From Ruegeria sp. R13_0 (GTDB lineage Bacteria; Pseudomonadota; Alphaproteobacteria; Rhodobacterales; Rhodobacteraceae): DNA of 64,000 nt. The DNA lies in contig NZ_JAGHRB010000002.1 in NCBI RefSeq assembly GCF_017743995.1, positions 186,001 to 250,000 on the forward strand, written 5' to 3'. The position numbers and the translations under genes were made by a program. Shown piece by piece: positions 46,229 to 54,278 of this stretch. The first letter of the stretch is position 1; every line of letters begins with the position of its first letter. Under the pieces are notes generated by a model, which had not been told where the DNA came from, did no database searches, and saw only the letters and a program-made list of their open reading frames with translations.

Positions 46229-47418
46229 TGCAGGCCACCCGGTTCCCTTCCCGCGCGGCAGGCTTGGCGGACCGCATGAGCGGCTTCATGGCCCATCTGC
46301 GGATGAACGGATTGCGCGTGGGTCCCGCCGAAACCGGTGACGCGCTGGCCGCCTTGGCGGCGGTCGAGGCAACCGACGCGACACAGGCCAGGCAGGCCTT
46401 GTGCGTTTTGTTGACAGGCAGCGCCGAGGATTGGCGACGCTTTGATGAGCTGTTCGACGCCTACTGGTTCAATGTCGGCAAGCAGCGCAGTGGGACAGCG
46501 CAGACCGCACATGTACGGGTGCAGTCGGCGAAACCGAAGATCTGGCAGCAGCAAACACAAGACGAACAGGATCCGCAAACGGATACAGATCAGGCAGCCG
46601 CCACTCCTGATCCGGGCGACGGGGAGGCCGAAGGGATGGATGGGAAGCTGATTGCGACCCGAACGGCCAACCTGTCGCGTCGGGATCTGCGTGAATTGAT
46701 GGATGACGAGTCGCTGAGACAGGCCGAACGGGCCGCAACACAGCTGGCCCGGGCGATCCGCGACCGCCGATCTCGCCGACGTAAACAAGCATCACGTGGC
46801 CGGACGCTGGACATGCGGCGGATACAGCGGGCCAGTCTGGCGCGGGGTGGAGAGCCGATGGACCTCTATCGCCGTGCGCGACCGCCGCGACCGATGCGGA
46901 TCGTTGCGCTATGCGATGTCAGTGGGTCGATGACCGTCTATTCCCGTGTTTTTCTGGCGTTCCTCAAGGGCCTGATCGGCAGCGGAACCGAAGCCGACAC
47001 TTTTCTGTTCCACACCCGTCTGATGCGCGTGACAGACGCTTTGCGCGATCACGACACAATCCGCGCTGCGGGACGGCTTTCACTGATGGCCGAGGGGTTT
47101 GGCGGCGGGACCGACATCTCTGGCAGTCTCGAAAGCTTTCTGGACGGCTACGGCGCGCGGGCGCTGAACGGGCGGACAATCGTACTGATCCTTTCGGACG
47201 GGTATTGCAGCACTGCACCGCAGGCGTTGGGGCAGGTTCTGGAACGGATTCAACGTAAAGCGCGCCGGGTCGTCTGGCTGAACCCGCTGAAAGGCTGGCA
47301 AAATTACCAACCAGTTGCGGCTGCCATGCAGGCCGCAGAACCCCATCTGGACGCCCATCTGCCCGCCAATACGCTTGAGGCGCTTGCGGCGCTGGAAGCT
47401 GAATTCAGAAAACTGTGA
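46228..47418 (+). CDS. coxE: CoxE, von Willebrand factor A domain protein
   Basis: 396 residues from ATG 46228 (a GTG one codon earlier also fits). The C-terminal VWA domain has a MIDAS motif 'ALCDVSGSMTVYSRVFLAF' (DxSxS) and 'GGGTDISGSLESFL'. A long charged, low-complexity region spans about 100-210. MoxR ATPases and VWA proteins act as pairs; CoxE partners CoxD in inserting Cu and sulfur at the CODH site. It overlaps the coxD stop. Confidence 0.9.
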   Translation: MQATRFPSRAAGLADRMSGFMAHLRMNGLRVGPAETGDALAALAAVEATDATQARQALCVLLTGSAEDWRRFDELFDAYWFNVGKQRSGTAQTAHVRVQSAKPKIWQQQTQDEQDPQTDTDQAAATPDPGDGEAEGMDGKLIATRTANLSRRDLRELMDDESLRQAERAATQLARAIRDRRSRRRKQASRGRTLDMRRIQRASLARGGEPMDLYRRARPPRPMRIVALCDVSGSMTVYSRVFLAFLKGLIGSGTEADTFLFHTRLMRVTDALRDHDTIRAAGRLSLMAEGFGGGTDISGSLESFLDGYGARALNGRTIVLILSDGYCSTAPQALGQVLERIQRKARRVVWLNPLKGWQNYQPVAAAMQAAEPHLDAHLPANTLEALAALEAEFRKL

Positions 47419-47430
47419 AAGGATATACCG

Positions 47431-48243
47431 ATGGCAGGTTTCGACATTTTCGACACGATTGAAGAGCTGCGGCGTACCGGCGATGCCTTTTGCGTGGCGA
47501 CAGTTCTGCGCACTGCCGATGCGACCTCGGCCAAGGCCGGAGGCAAGGCGGCCATCACCCGCGACGGTACGGTTCTGGGCCATCTGGGGGGTGCCTGCGT
47601 ACAACGGGCCGTACGCGCCGCAGCGCAAGAGGCGCTGGTGTCGGGTGAGCCGAAAATGATCCGCGTCAAACCCTCGAATAAGGTTGTGTCAATGGCCGAC
47701 CCGGACGGTGTTCAGACCTACAAAAGCGGGTGCCCATCCGGAGGGACAGTGGACATGCTGATCGAACCCTATCAACACGCCCCACGCCTGATCATATTCG
47801 GAGACTCTCCGATCGCACAGGCGTTGGCGTCCCATGCGGCACTGGCGGGTTTGCATGTGTGTTTGCCTGAAGGCGCCGAAAACACGGTGAAATTCACCCC
47901 CTTTGATCCTAACGATCTGAACGCATTGGGCGTTGAAGCGCGTGACTTTGTTGTGGTGGCGTCACAAGGCAAAGACGACGGAGCGGCATTGAAAGCCGCG
48001 CTGCAATCACCCGCGCGCCGCGTGTCGATGGTTGCAAGCCGCCGCAAGGCCGAGGTGCTGTGTGCCCAACTGGAAACGCAAGGGCTGAGCACTGAACAGA
48101 CCAAGCGCCTGAAATCGCCCGCCGGGTTGGATATCCACGCCATCGACCCGCATGAAATCGCGCTTTCGATTTTGGCTGAAATCATCATGTGGCGCAATTC
48201 TGACAAATCGCAGGAGACATCCCATGATGAGAAAATGGCTTAA
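47431..48243 (+). CDS. coxF: CoxF, XdhC/CoxI-family maturation protein
   Basis: 270 residues: an N-terminal XdhC_CoxI segment ('CVATVLRTADATSAKAGGKAAITRDG', 'GGACVQ') and a Rossmann-like C-terminal part ('APRLIIFGDSPIAQALASHAAL'). The family handles molybdenum cofactor sulfuration and delivery for this enzyme class. It follows coxE by 12 nt and its end overlaps a small ORF by 20 nt. Confidence 0.88.
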   Translation: MAGFDIFDTIEELRRTGDAFCVATVLRTADATSAKAGGKAAITRDGTVLGHLGGACVQRAVRAAAQEALVSGEPKMIRVKPSNKVVSMADPDGVQTYKSGCPSGGTVDMLIEPYQHAPRLIIFGDSPIAQALASHAALAGLHVCLPEGAENTVKFTPFDPNDLNALGVEARDFVVVASQGKDDGAALKAALQSPARRVSMVASRRKAEVLCAQLETQGLSTEQTKRLKSPAGLDIHAIDPHEIALSILAEIIMWRNSDKSQETSHDEKMA

Positions 48244-48334
48244 CTGGCTGCACGCTTTGAAACCCGCGCAGCCCGAGTTGACCGCGGAGGAGGCGACCGA
48301 AAAAGCCCTCCGTGTCTTTCCGAAATGTTGTTGA
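48224..48334 (+). CDS. 36-residue small protein between coxF and coxG
   Basis: 36 residues, from MMRKWLNWLHALKPAQPELT to a C-terminal PKCC. AGGAG lies 7 nt before the ATG at 48224 (a second ATG follows). It overlaps the end of coxF in another frame and stops 15 nt before coxG, so translation through it would keep ribosomes moving to coxG. The paired C-terminal Cys could bind copper or another metal. No family is recognised. Confidence 0.6.
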   Translation: MMRKWLNWLHALKPAQPELTAEEATEKALRVFPKCC

Positions 48335-48349
48335 AAAAGGACCCCCGAG

Positions 48350-48802
48350 ATGGAACTCACTGACGAAATCCGCATCGCTGCCCCCAAGGACGCCGTTTAC
48401 CGCGCGCTCAACGATCCTGATGTGTTGCGCGAGTGTATTCCGGGCTGCGAAGAGTTGATCCAACATTCCCCCGAACATCTCGAGGCCAAGGTCGTCCTGA
48501 AAATCGGCCCGGTCAAAGCCCGCTTTAGCGGCGAGGTGACGCTGGACAACTCCCAGGCGCCAGATGCGTTTTCGCTGTCCGGCGAAGGCAAAGGCGGTGC
48601 TGCGGGCTTTGCCAAGGGCGGCGCGGATGTATCCCTGACCGCTGACGGAGATGAGACGGTTCTGTCCTACACCGCCAAGGTGACAATCGGGGGCAAGATC
48701 GCGCAATTGGGCAGCCGCCTGATTGCAGGGACGGCCAAAAAGCTTTCGGCCAAGTTCTTCGACAAGTTTGGCGAGGTCGTTGCAGAACAATTCGTGCAGT
48801 AA
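48350..48802 (+). CDS. coxG: CoxG, SRPBCC-fold protein of CO dehydrogenase
   Basis: 150 residues, START/SRPBCC fold: 'MELTDEIRIAAPKDAVYRALNDPDVLRECIPGCEEL' and 'VLKIGPVKARFSGEVTL' are strong CoxG motifs. CoxG is reported to anchor or deliver quinone to the CO dehydrogenase at the membrane. Last gene of the cox cluster; no coxH/K-type genes follow. Confidence 0.93.
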   Translation: MELTDEIRIAAPKDAVYRALNDPDVLRECIPGCEELIQHSPEHLEAKVVLKIGPVKARFSGEVTLDNSQAPDAFSLSGEGKGGAAGFAKGGADVSLTADGDETVLSYTAKVTIGGKIAQLGSRLIAGTAKKLSAKFFDKFGEVVAEQFVQ

Positions 48803-48821
48803 ACATTGCGTATATCAGCGG

Positions 48822-48842
48822 GTGTGGCAGGGCCTGCCACAC
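48822..48842. terminator. Hairpin between convergent coxG and YceI-cytochrome genes
   Basis: GTGTGGCAGG, G, CCTGCCACAC: perfect 10-bp arms between two convergent stops. It lacks a clear T-run on either strand, so a bidirectional, possibly factor-assisted terminator is likely. Confidence 0.6.
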
Positions 48843-48857
48843 TCCCTCTGATTTCCC

Positions 48858-49796
48858 TTAGCCCTGTGCCTCATCCTGCATGTAGGCGATGACATTGGTG
48901 ATATCGGCCTCTTTCTTCAGGCCGGGGAACTGCATTTTGTTCCCGGGCAGAAACCCTTTGGGTTCGGTCAGAAACGCCGCCAGATTTTCCGGCGTCCAGA
49001 CGAGGTCGGCATTGGCAAGCGGGCCGGAATATTTGAACCCGTCCACCTGCCCCGCAGATGCACCCACCACTTTGAACAGCGAGGGCCCTACGCCATTGCG
49101 GCCTTCTTTCAGCTGATGGCAGGCTTTGCACTTGCGAAAGACCTTCTTACCCGCTTTGAGGTCTCCGTCCACTGCGGCGATTGCAACCGGAGCGGTGGGC
49201 GCGGCTTCGGCCTTGTTATCGTCCATGGTAAACACAAGCCGCGCGGTGATCGGTACGGTCCGTGTGATGCCGGGCAGATCGGCCAGTTCCATCAGCTTGT
49301 CGACACCCGCATCCACGCCTGCATCCTCGGTGCTGAGGAAGACCATATCATTGGTGGAAACCATCACCGACGTCTCGGTCAGTCGCACCACGAACATCTC
49401 AGCGTCGAACTCGATCTCCGTCCCGACCAGAGACAACGCGGCCTCGACATCGATGATCGACGAGGCGCCCACGGCAAGGCCTGAGACCTCATCCATGTCG
49501 AATTCAGCGGTCAAGGCAGCGGTGCCTGCTTTGCGGAACACATATTCGATCATCCGTTCGTTTCGAATGTCGATATTGGTTTCTACCGAGGACAGATCTA
49601 TCTCGATCTCGGCCTTGCCATCAGGGCTGACATGACCGCTCAGCCCGGTGAAGGAATTGACCTCACCCACGGTGTCTTTCTTGATCGTTCCATAAGCCAG
49701 GTGCGAGGCATCCGAGGACAAAGTCCAACTTTCCGAAAGAACCGGGGTTGCAACAATTGCAGACGCAATCGTGACTGCTTTCAACAGAAGTTTCAT
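48858..49796 (-). CDS. YceI-domain/cytochrome c fusion, periplasmic
   Basis: 312 residues from the ATG at 49796 (AGGAG upstream). A Sec signal peptide (about 1-20) is followed by a YceI-like lipocalin domain (about 22-190) and a class I cytochrome c domain (about 215-312) with haem motif CKACH and a later Met ligand candidate in 'NKMQFPG'. YceI proteins bind isoprenoid quinones or similar lipids, so the fusion suggests quinone- or lipid-linked electron transfer. Divergent from an ECF sigma factor with 48 nt between starts; probably under that factor. Confidence 0.85.
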   Translation of the reverse strand: MKLLLKAVTIASAIVATPVLSESWTLSSDASHLAYGTIKKDTVGEVNSFTGLSGHVSPDGKAEIEIDLSSVETNIDIRNERMIEYVFRKAGTAALTAEFDMDEVSGLAVGASSIIDVEAALSLVGTEIEFDAEMFVVRLTETSVMVSTNDMVFLSTEDAGVDAGVDKLMELADLPGITRTVPITARLVFTMDDNKAEAAPTAPVAIAAVDGDLKAGKKVFRKCKACHQLKEGRNGVGPSLFKVVGASAGQVDGFKYSGPLANADLVWTPENLAAFLTEPKGFLPGNKMQFPGLKKEADITNVIAYMQDEAQG

Positions 49797-49844
49797 TTCT
49801 TTTCTCCTCAGGCTATGTAAATCCTGACCCCGCGGGCCCGGTCC

Positions 49845-50417
49845 GTGAAAGACAAACACACACAGGTCGCGATTTATTCGATGAGTGGTGAAATCAGCTC
49901 GGAACAGGCCGTGCGCGGCGCGATCCAGACGCATTCGAAACGCGTGTGGCGGTTCGGGCTTGCCCTGTCGGGGGCCCGGGATGTGGCCGACGACCTTTTG
50001 CAATCCACATGCCTGCGCGCGCTGGAGCGTCACCATCAGGTGACATCCCACGACAGGCTGGACAGCTGGCTGATGACGATCTGCCGCTCGATCTGGCTGA
50101 ATGAGGTGCGCGCGCGATCCGTTCGCAAGGCGCAGGCCTTGTCTGTGACCCCAGAAACCGAATTAATTGCAACAGGACCGGATTCAGAAACGAATATTTT
50201 CGCGGCTGAAGTGTTTACTCAAGTGATGCACCTGCCAGAAGCGCAGCGCGAGACCGTGATGCTTGTCTTCGTGGAAGGGTATAGCTATCGCGAGGCAGCA
50301 GCCTTGCTTGAGGTGCCGATTGGAACAATCATGAGCCGGCTTTCTACGGCTCGGCAGAAACTGAAAACCGTGATGCAGCACGAGGCTGCGGACGCCGTTC
50401 GACGGGGTGGCAAATGA
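49845..50417 (+). CDS. ECF-type RNA polymerase sigma factor
   Basis: 190 residues from GTG 49845 (an ATG at 49881 is an alternative; neither has a strong ribosome site). Region 2 ('FGLALSGARDVADDLLQSTCLRALERHHQ') and region 4 ('LPEAQRETVMLVFVEGYSYREAAALLEVPIGTIMSRLSTAR') are clear. The next gene, overlapping by 4 nt, is its likely anti-sigma factor. It diverges from the YceI-cytochrome c gene, its probable target. Confidence 0.9.
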   Translation: MKDKHTQVAIYSMSGEISSEQAVRGAIQTHSKRVWRFGLALSGARDVADDLLQSTCLRALERHHQVTSHDRLDSWLMTICRSIWLNEVRARSVRKAQALSVTPETELIATGPDSETNIFAAEVFTQVMHLPEAQRETVMLVFVEGYSYREAAALLEVPIGTIMSRLSTARQKLKTVMQHEAADAVRRGGK

Positions 50418-51151
50418 CGTTTTCCGATGAAACGCTGCTGGCGTATCTGAATGGAAATCTGGACGGGACCGACGCGCAAGAGATCGAGAGCGCGGTCGAA
50501 GCCGATCCAGAACTGGAACAGCGCCTGATGGCGCTTGATCCGTTTGCACCTGTTGTGCATTCGGTCTTCAAGGATGTTCCGCAGGATGCGCCTCAGATCA
50601 CCTTGCCGGATCGCGCGAGGTCTCAGCCCGCGTCTCAACCTTTTCGATTGCTGGCCGTCGCGGCCTCGGTCGCGATTGTGGCGGTGTCGGCGACGTTGTG
50701 GGCAACACGACCCGCGCCGTTGGGCTGGGCGCAACAGGCGGCAATCTACCAATCGCTCTATGTGCCTGAAACAATTGCCACTCTGGACACCGCTCCCGAG
50801 GCGCTCGAGGCCCAGTTCGCTCAGGCCGAGGCCACGCTGGGCCGGCCCCTGAATCGCGAAGCCCTGAGCGCCTTGCCCGGGGCTGAGCTGAAGCGGGCTC
50901 AGGTTCTGTCTTTCAAGGGAAAGCCACTGGTTCAGGTCGTCTTTGCGGATGATCAGGGGCGGCCTTTCGCCTTTTGCGTGATCCGTCAAGGGCCTGGGGC
51001 CCCGGACAAGGATGTGAACCTTGCCGTTCTCAGCGGTCTGGCAACGGCCACTTGGGCGGAAGACGGCTATGGCTACATGATCATCGGCGCCGATGGTCAG
51101 AGCGATCTGAGCGATCGCCTGACTGCATTCTCCGAAGCGATCGCCAGCTGA
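50414..51151 (+). CDS. Transmembrane anti-sigma factor
   Basis: 245 residues. A cytoplasmic N-terminal segment ('TLLAYLNGNLDGTDAQEIESAV') lacks the Cys/His zinc motif of ZAS anti-sigma factors. One membrane helix follows (about 77-96, 'LLAVAASVAIVAVSATLWA') and then a periplasmic domain. Overlap with the sigma gene shows pairing. It would hold the sigma factor at the inner membrane until an envelope or redox signal. Confidence 0.8.
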   Translation: MTFSDETLLAYLNGNLDGTDAQEIESAVEADPELEQRLMALDPFAPVVHSVFKDVPQDAPQITLPDRARSQPASQPFRLLAVAASVAIVAVSATLWATRPAPLGWAQQAAIYQSLYVPETIATLDTAPEALEAQFAQAEATLGRPLNREALSALPGAELKRAQVLSFKGKPLVQVVFADDQGRPFAFCVIRQGPGAPDKDVNLAVLSGLATATWAEDGYGYMIIGADGQSDLSDRLTAFSEAIAS

Positions 51152-51158
51152 ATGTATC

Positions 51159-51179
51159 TTGGCCAATTGCAGAGGCCAA
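51159..51179. terminator. Weak hairpin between convergent anti-sigma and Hint genes
   Basis: TTGGCC (51159-51164) and GGCCAA (51174-51179), loop 9, between convergent stops. No T-run on the sense side; low support. Confidence 0.3.
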
Positions 51180-51239
51180 AGAAAACCACTCCAGTTCAGA
51201 TTTTCGAGACGAATAGCGGAGTGACCGAGTTGTGAACGC

Positions 51240-52403
51240 TCAATGCAGGCGGTTTGATGGCACGGGTGCGCCCTCGAGAACCAGCTTTCCGTTCTTCAGA
51301 TGACGCTCGACGAATTTCTTCTGCAAGCGCCCCACAGGCACGGGATAGGCCGTTTCAGGGACGTAATCCTGACGTTTCACATGCGGAAAGAGGGCGAAGA
51401 TTTCTTCTCGCGCCTCCTCAGATATTGCCTTGATTGCTTCCGGGCCTGTGAACAAGCTCTCCGAGGGGGCACCATCGGCAAAAATGACCTCGTGCTGATC
51501 GAAAAGAAGGTGGAAATAGGCGACCTCGGTGATCTCTTCATCCACATAGATACCCGGTAGCGCGGCCAGCTTTATCGCCGACACAAGGACATCGGGACTG
51601 CCGAACATACGCTCGGACACTTTGGAGGACACCAACATACGGTGCTGTCTCGACACCAATAGATCCTTTGCTGGAAGCCCCTGCCCAAGTGCACCAGCGG
51701 AAATCCGAACAGGTCGCAGTTTTTCGGCAGCGGCCTCCAAAGCCGCCAAATCCAGCTTTTTCGACCCAACCCACCGCAAACACTGCGGGCCATTGCCCTT
51801 GGTCAGAACGATGTCACCAGCAGAAAGCGCCTCGACAGAGGTTGGGCCGTTCGGTGTTTCGATCATAGTGCCCGCGCAGAAACACACGATGTCACCCGAG
51901 ATATCGCCAAACCCGATCCAGCCGGTATTCGCACCAGACGAAAGCCCGCCTTCAAAGATCACTTCAATCCTGGAGACAGGCCCCGCGATGGAAACCGTCA
52001 GAGAGTCGGACGACCCTGGCCCGTTGACAAAAGGCGACGCATTTCCGTCAGCTTCGACCGTATTGCCCGTTTGAACGTGAAATGGGCCGAGGTTTGAAAA
52101 AACAACCGGAACCGGATCGCCGTTCACGTCGAAGGCCAGAACCGTCACCCTTTCATCGAAAGAGAATTCGTTACTATCGAGGTCGATGATTTCAAAAGTC
52201 GCATTCTTTACTGCTGTGGAGAACAACACTTCCGATGTCGCGGGTCCGGGTATTCCTGCAACAAACTGATTACCACTGAAAAACCCACTGAAGAACACTT
52301 CTGGATCAGAAGCCACAGTCAGCGTCGACGAATTCGCACCATCCGTCAGCCCGGTCGATCCGTTCGCACTACCCAAACTTGCCCAATCAAACAGGAACGG
52401 CAT
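51240..52403 (-). CDS. Hint (Hedgehog/intein) domain protein
   Basis: 387 residues. The N-terminal part (about 1-170) is Ser/Gly/Thr-rich, beta-type and without a signal peptide. The C-terminal part is a Hint domain starting 'CFCAGTMIETPNGPTSVEALSAGDIV', with the Cys nucleophile and 'SRQHRMLV' block. Such domains self-cleave in other systems; in rhodobacteria they are common in single secreted or surface proteins of unknown role. There is no conserved C-terminal HN extein junction visible. Convergent with the anti-sigma gene; no partner gene. Confidence 0.8.
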   Translation of the reverse strand: MPFLFDWASLGSANGSTGLTDGANSSTLTVASDPEVFFSGFFSGNQFVAGIPGPATSEVLFSTAVKNATFEIIDLDSNEFSFDERVTVLAFDVNGDPVPVVFSNLGPFHVQTGNTVEADGNASPFVNGPGSSDSLTVSIAGPVSRIEVIFEGGLSSGANTGWIGFGDISGDIVCFCAGTMIETPNGPTSVEALSAGDIVLTKGNGPQCLRWVGSKKLDLAALEAAAEKLRPVRISAGALGQGLPAKDLLVSRQHRMLVSSKVSERMFGSPDVLVSAIKLAALPGIYVDEEITEVAYFHLLFDQHEVIFADGAPSESLFTGPEAIKAISEEAREEIFALFPHVKRQDYVPETAYPVPVGRLQKKFVERHLKNGKLVLEGAPVPSNRLH

Positions 52404-52461
52404 TGCTGCTTCCCCTAAACCAACTAAACCGACTACAATATCGAAACTCTACTCACGGCGT

Positions 52462-52478
52462 ATTAACGCGAAGTTAAT
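52462..52478. promoter_or_regulatory. Palindrome between the Hint gene and the 99-residue ORF
   Basis: ATTAAC, five bases, GTTAAT: perfect 6-bp arms in the 146-nt divergent gap. A candidate operator shared by both genes. Confidence 0.35.
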
Positions 52479-52549
52479 CTGACAAGCTTCAAGTTACGTT
52501 TTCAACGGCTTAAACGCGTGCAGTAGCACCCAACCAACTAGGATCGAAC

Positions 52550-52849
52550 ATGGCCATTGTTACCATGCCTGCCCAGACAGCTCAGCGCTTGAAAGACAAA
52601 ATTCTCAATTTATCTCAATCGGTTGAGGCGAAAGTGTTCTTTGCCAAAGACACGGCGCTGGGTCTTGGGTTCACCGAAGAAGAGATCAAAGCCTTCGGAG
52701 GAGAAACCGGCGATGCTGTCGTTTTGGCAGTGTGGGACCTTGACGCTCTCAAGCAGGCCATTCCACAATCTGCCGGTGGGCGCTTGAATTATATCCCGAT
52801 CGTGAACGAAAAAGCCAAGGCCAAGCTGGATCCGTTTTATCAAGCCTAG
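52550..52849 (+). CDS. Hypothetical protein of 99 residues
   Basis: 99 residues, no signal or membrane segment. A helical N-terminal half ('AQRLKDKILNLSQSVEAKVFF') is followed by 'AVVLAVWDLDALKQAI'. I do not recognise a family. It has its own promoter region and a terminator, so it is monocistronic; divergent from the Hint-domain gene. Confidence 0.6.
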   Translation: MAIVTMPAQTAQRLKDKILNLSQSVEAKVFFAKDTALGLGFTEEEIKAFGGETGDAVVLAVWDLDALKQAIPQSAGGRLNYIPIVNEKAKAKLDPFYQA

Positions 52850-52874
52850 ACCGTACTCTGCGTGTTTGTGGCAA

Positions 52875-52903
52875 AGGGTGAGGCACACGCCCCACCCTCT
52901 TTT
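52875..52903 (+). terminator. Rho-independent terminator after the 99-residue ORF
   Basis: AGGGTG, A, GGC, 4-nt loop, GCC, C, CACCCT, then TCTTTTAT: a stem with one mismatch followed by a short T-run, 26 nt past the stop. Confidence 0.7.
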
Positions 52904-52906
52904 ATA

Positions 52907-54118
52907 TCACGCGTTGATGATGTTGTGACCCGGGCCGTAGGGGAAGCCGGTGATGTTCTCGGCGCCGTCTTCTTCGACCACTAGGATGTCATGCTCACGG
53001 TAGCCTCCGGCTCCGGGCTGGCCTTCGGGTATCCAAAGCATCGGCTCGATCGAGACGACCATGCCGGGTTCCAGCACCGTGTCGATATCCTCACGCAGCT
53101 CCAGACCCGCCTCGCGCCCGTAGTAGTGGCTGAGCACGCCGAAGGAGTGGCCATACCCGAAGGAACGGTATTGCAGCAGACCCTCATCTTCGAAGAAGCG
53201 GTTGATCTCGGCGGTGATGCCGGAACAGGTCGCGCCGGGTTTGATCAGGCTCAGGCCAAGCTCATGCGCGGCGACGTTGGCCTTCCAGATGCGCAGGCTG
53301 TCGGCGTCGGGTTCGCCCAGAAACAGGGTGCGCTCCAGTGCCGTGTAGTAACCCGAAATCATCGGGAAAGTGTTCAGCGACAGGATATCGCCCTTTTGCA
53401 GCGCCCGTTTGGTGACCGGGTTATGCGCGCCGTCGGTGTTGAGACCGGATTGGAACCAGACCCAAGTGTCGCGATATTCTGCGTCGGGATAGGCGCGGGC
53501 GATCTCTGCCTCCATCGCGTCGCGACCGGCCATGGCGATCTCGATTTCGGTTGCGCCTTCGCGGATGGCGGTGTGGATGGCGGCTCCGCCCACATCAGCG
53601 GTGCGGGCACCACCTTTGATCAACTCGATCTCTTCGGCGGATTTCACCATACGGGCCGCCATCGTGTCGGGCGCGATGTCGACCAGTTCAGGCTGGTCCA
53701 GCATCGCCAAAGCCGTATCGCGCGCGGCGAGGGTCATGTGATCACTCTCGACCCCGATCCGTTTCGCGCTGCCGATCAGGCTAGCCACCGCGCGCCAGTA
53801 ATTGTCACGCTTCCAATCGGTGTAGATCACATTGTCCTCGACCGAGCGGCGCCACGGTTGGCCCGCGTCGATATTGGCCGAAACGGTCGTGCAGGCGTCC
53901 TGCGTGACTACGCAGCCATAGGGCCGGCCAAAGGCGCAGTACAGAAAGCCCGAGTAATAGGCGATGTTCTGCATCGACGTCAGCAGCACCACGGGAATAT
54001 CCCGCGCGGCCATAATGGCGCGCAATTTGCCCAGACGGCGGTCGTATTCGCCTTTGCTGAACGGCAGCGGGGCCTTGTCGCCATTGTGGCAGGTGAAGAA
54101 TTCGGGGCGATTTGTCAT
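52907..54118 (-). CDS. Creatinase (creatine amidinohydrolase)
   Basis: 403 residues from the ATG at 54118, the same length as Pseudomonas putida creatinase. Conserved stretches match it closely: 'NIAYYSGFLYCAFGRPYGC', 'GQPWRRSVEDNVIYTDWKRDNY', 'SGLNTDGAHNPVT' with the catalytic His, 'HSFGVLSHYYGREAGLELRE' and 'ENITGFPYGPGHNII'. It is an M24 pita-bread fold without catalytic metals that splits creatine to sarcosine and urea. It is the last gene after a four-gene ABC importer, separated by 160 nt with a large hairpin. Sarcosine would feed demethylation and the serine cycle. Confidence 0.93.
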   Translation of the reverse strand: MTNRPEFFTCHNGDKAPLPFSKGEYDRRLGKLRAIMAARDIPVVLLTSMQNIAYYSGFLYCAFGRPYGCVVTQDACTTVSANIDAGQPWRRSVEDNVIYTDWKRDNYWRAVASLIGSAKRIGVESDHMTLAARDTALAMLDQPELVDIAPDTMAARMVKSAEEIELIKGGARTADVGGAAIHTAIREGATEIEIAMAGRDAMEAEIARAYPDAEYRDTWVWFQSGLNTDGAHNPVTKRALQKGDILSLNTFPMISGYYTALERTLFLGEPDADSLRIWKANVAAHELGLSLIKPGATCSGITAEINRFFEDEGLLQYRSFGYGHSFGVLSHYYGREAGLELREDIDTVLEPGMVVSIEPMLWIPEGQPGAGGYREHDILVVEEDGAENITGFPYGPGHNIINA

Positions 54119-54205
54119 GTTCAGGTCTCTCATCTTTGCCGGGCGGCAAACCCGGCCACTTGTCCCGGCGTTCAGGACAGGCGGTCTCGGGGTCCGAGAG
54201 CCGAT

Positions 54206-54243
54206 CATCCCAGTGCGCCCGCGACGCCATCGCGGCTGGGATG
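54206..54243 (-). promoter_or_regulatory. Long hairpin in the creatinase leader
   Basis: CATCCCAG (54206-54213) with CTGGGATG (54236-54243), and inside it CCGCGA with TCGCGG around a 5-nt loop, leaving a 5-nt bulge on one side. It lies between the permease stop and the creatinase start, downstream of nothing else. It could be an attenuator, an mRNA-processing site or a structured repeat. Confidence 0.5.
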
Positions 54244-54278
54244 AACAGGTGAATCGTTAGATCAGGCGCGCGCTTGCG

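Noticed and set aside
52907..54118. DMSP lyase DddP (also M24 family)
   Set aside because: Length and many conserved stretches match creatinase, including the His context GAHNPVT.
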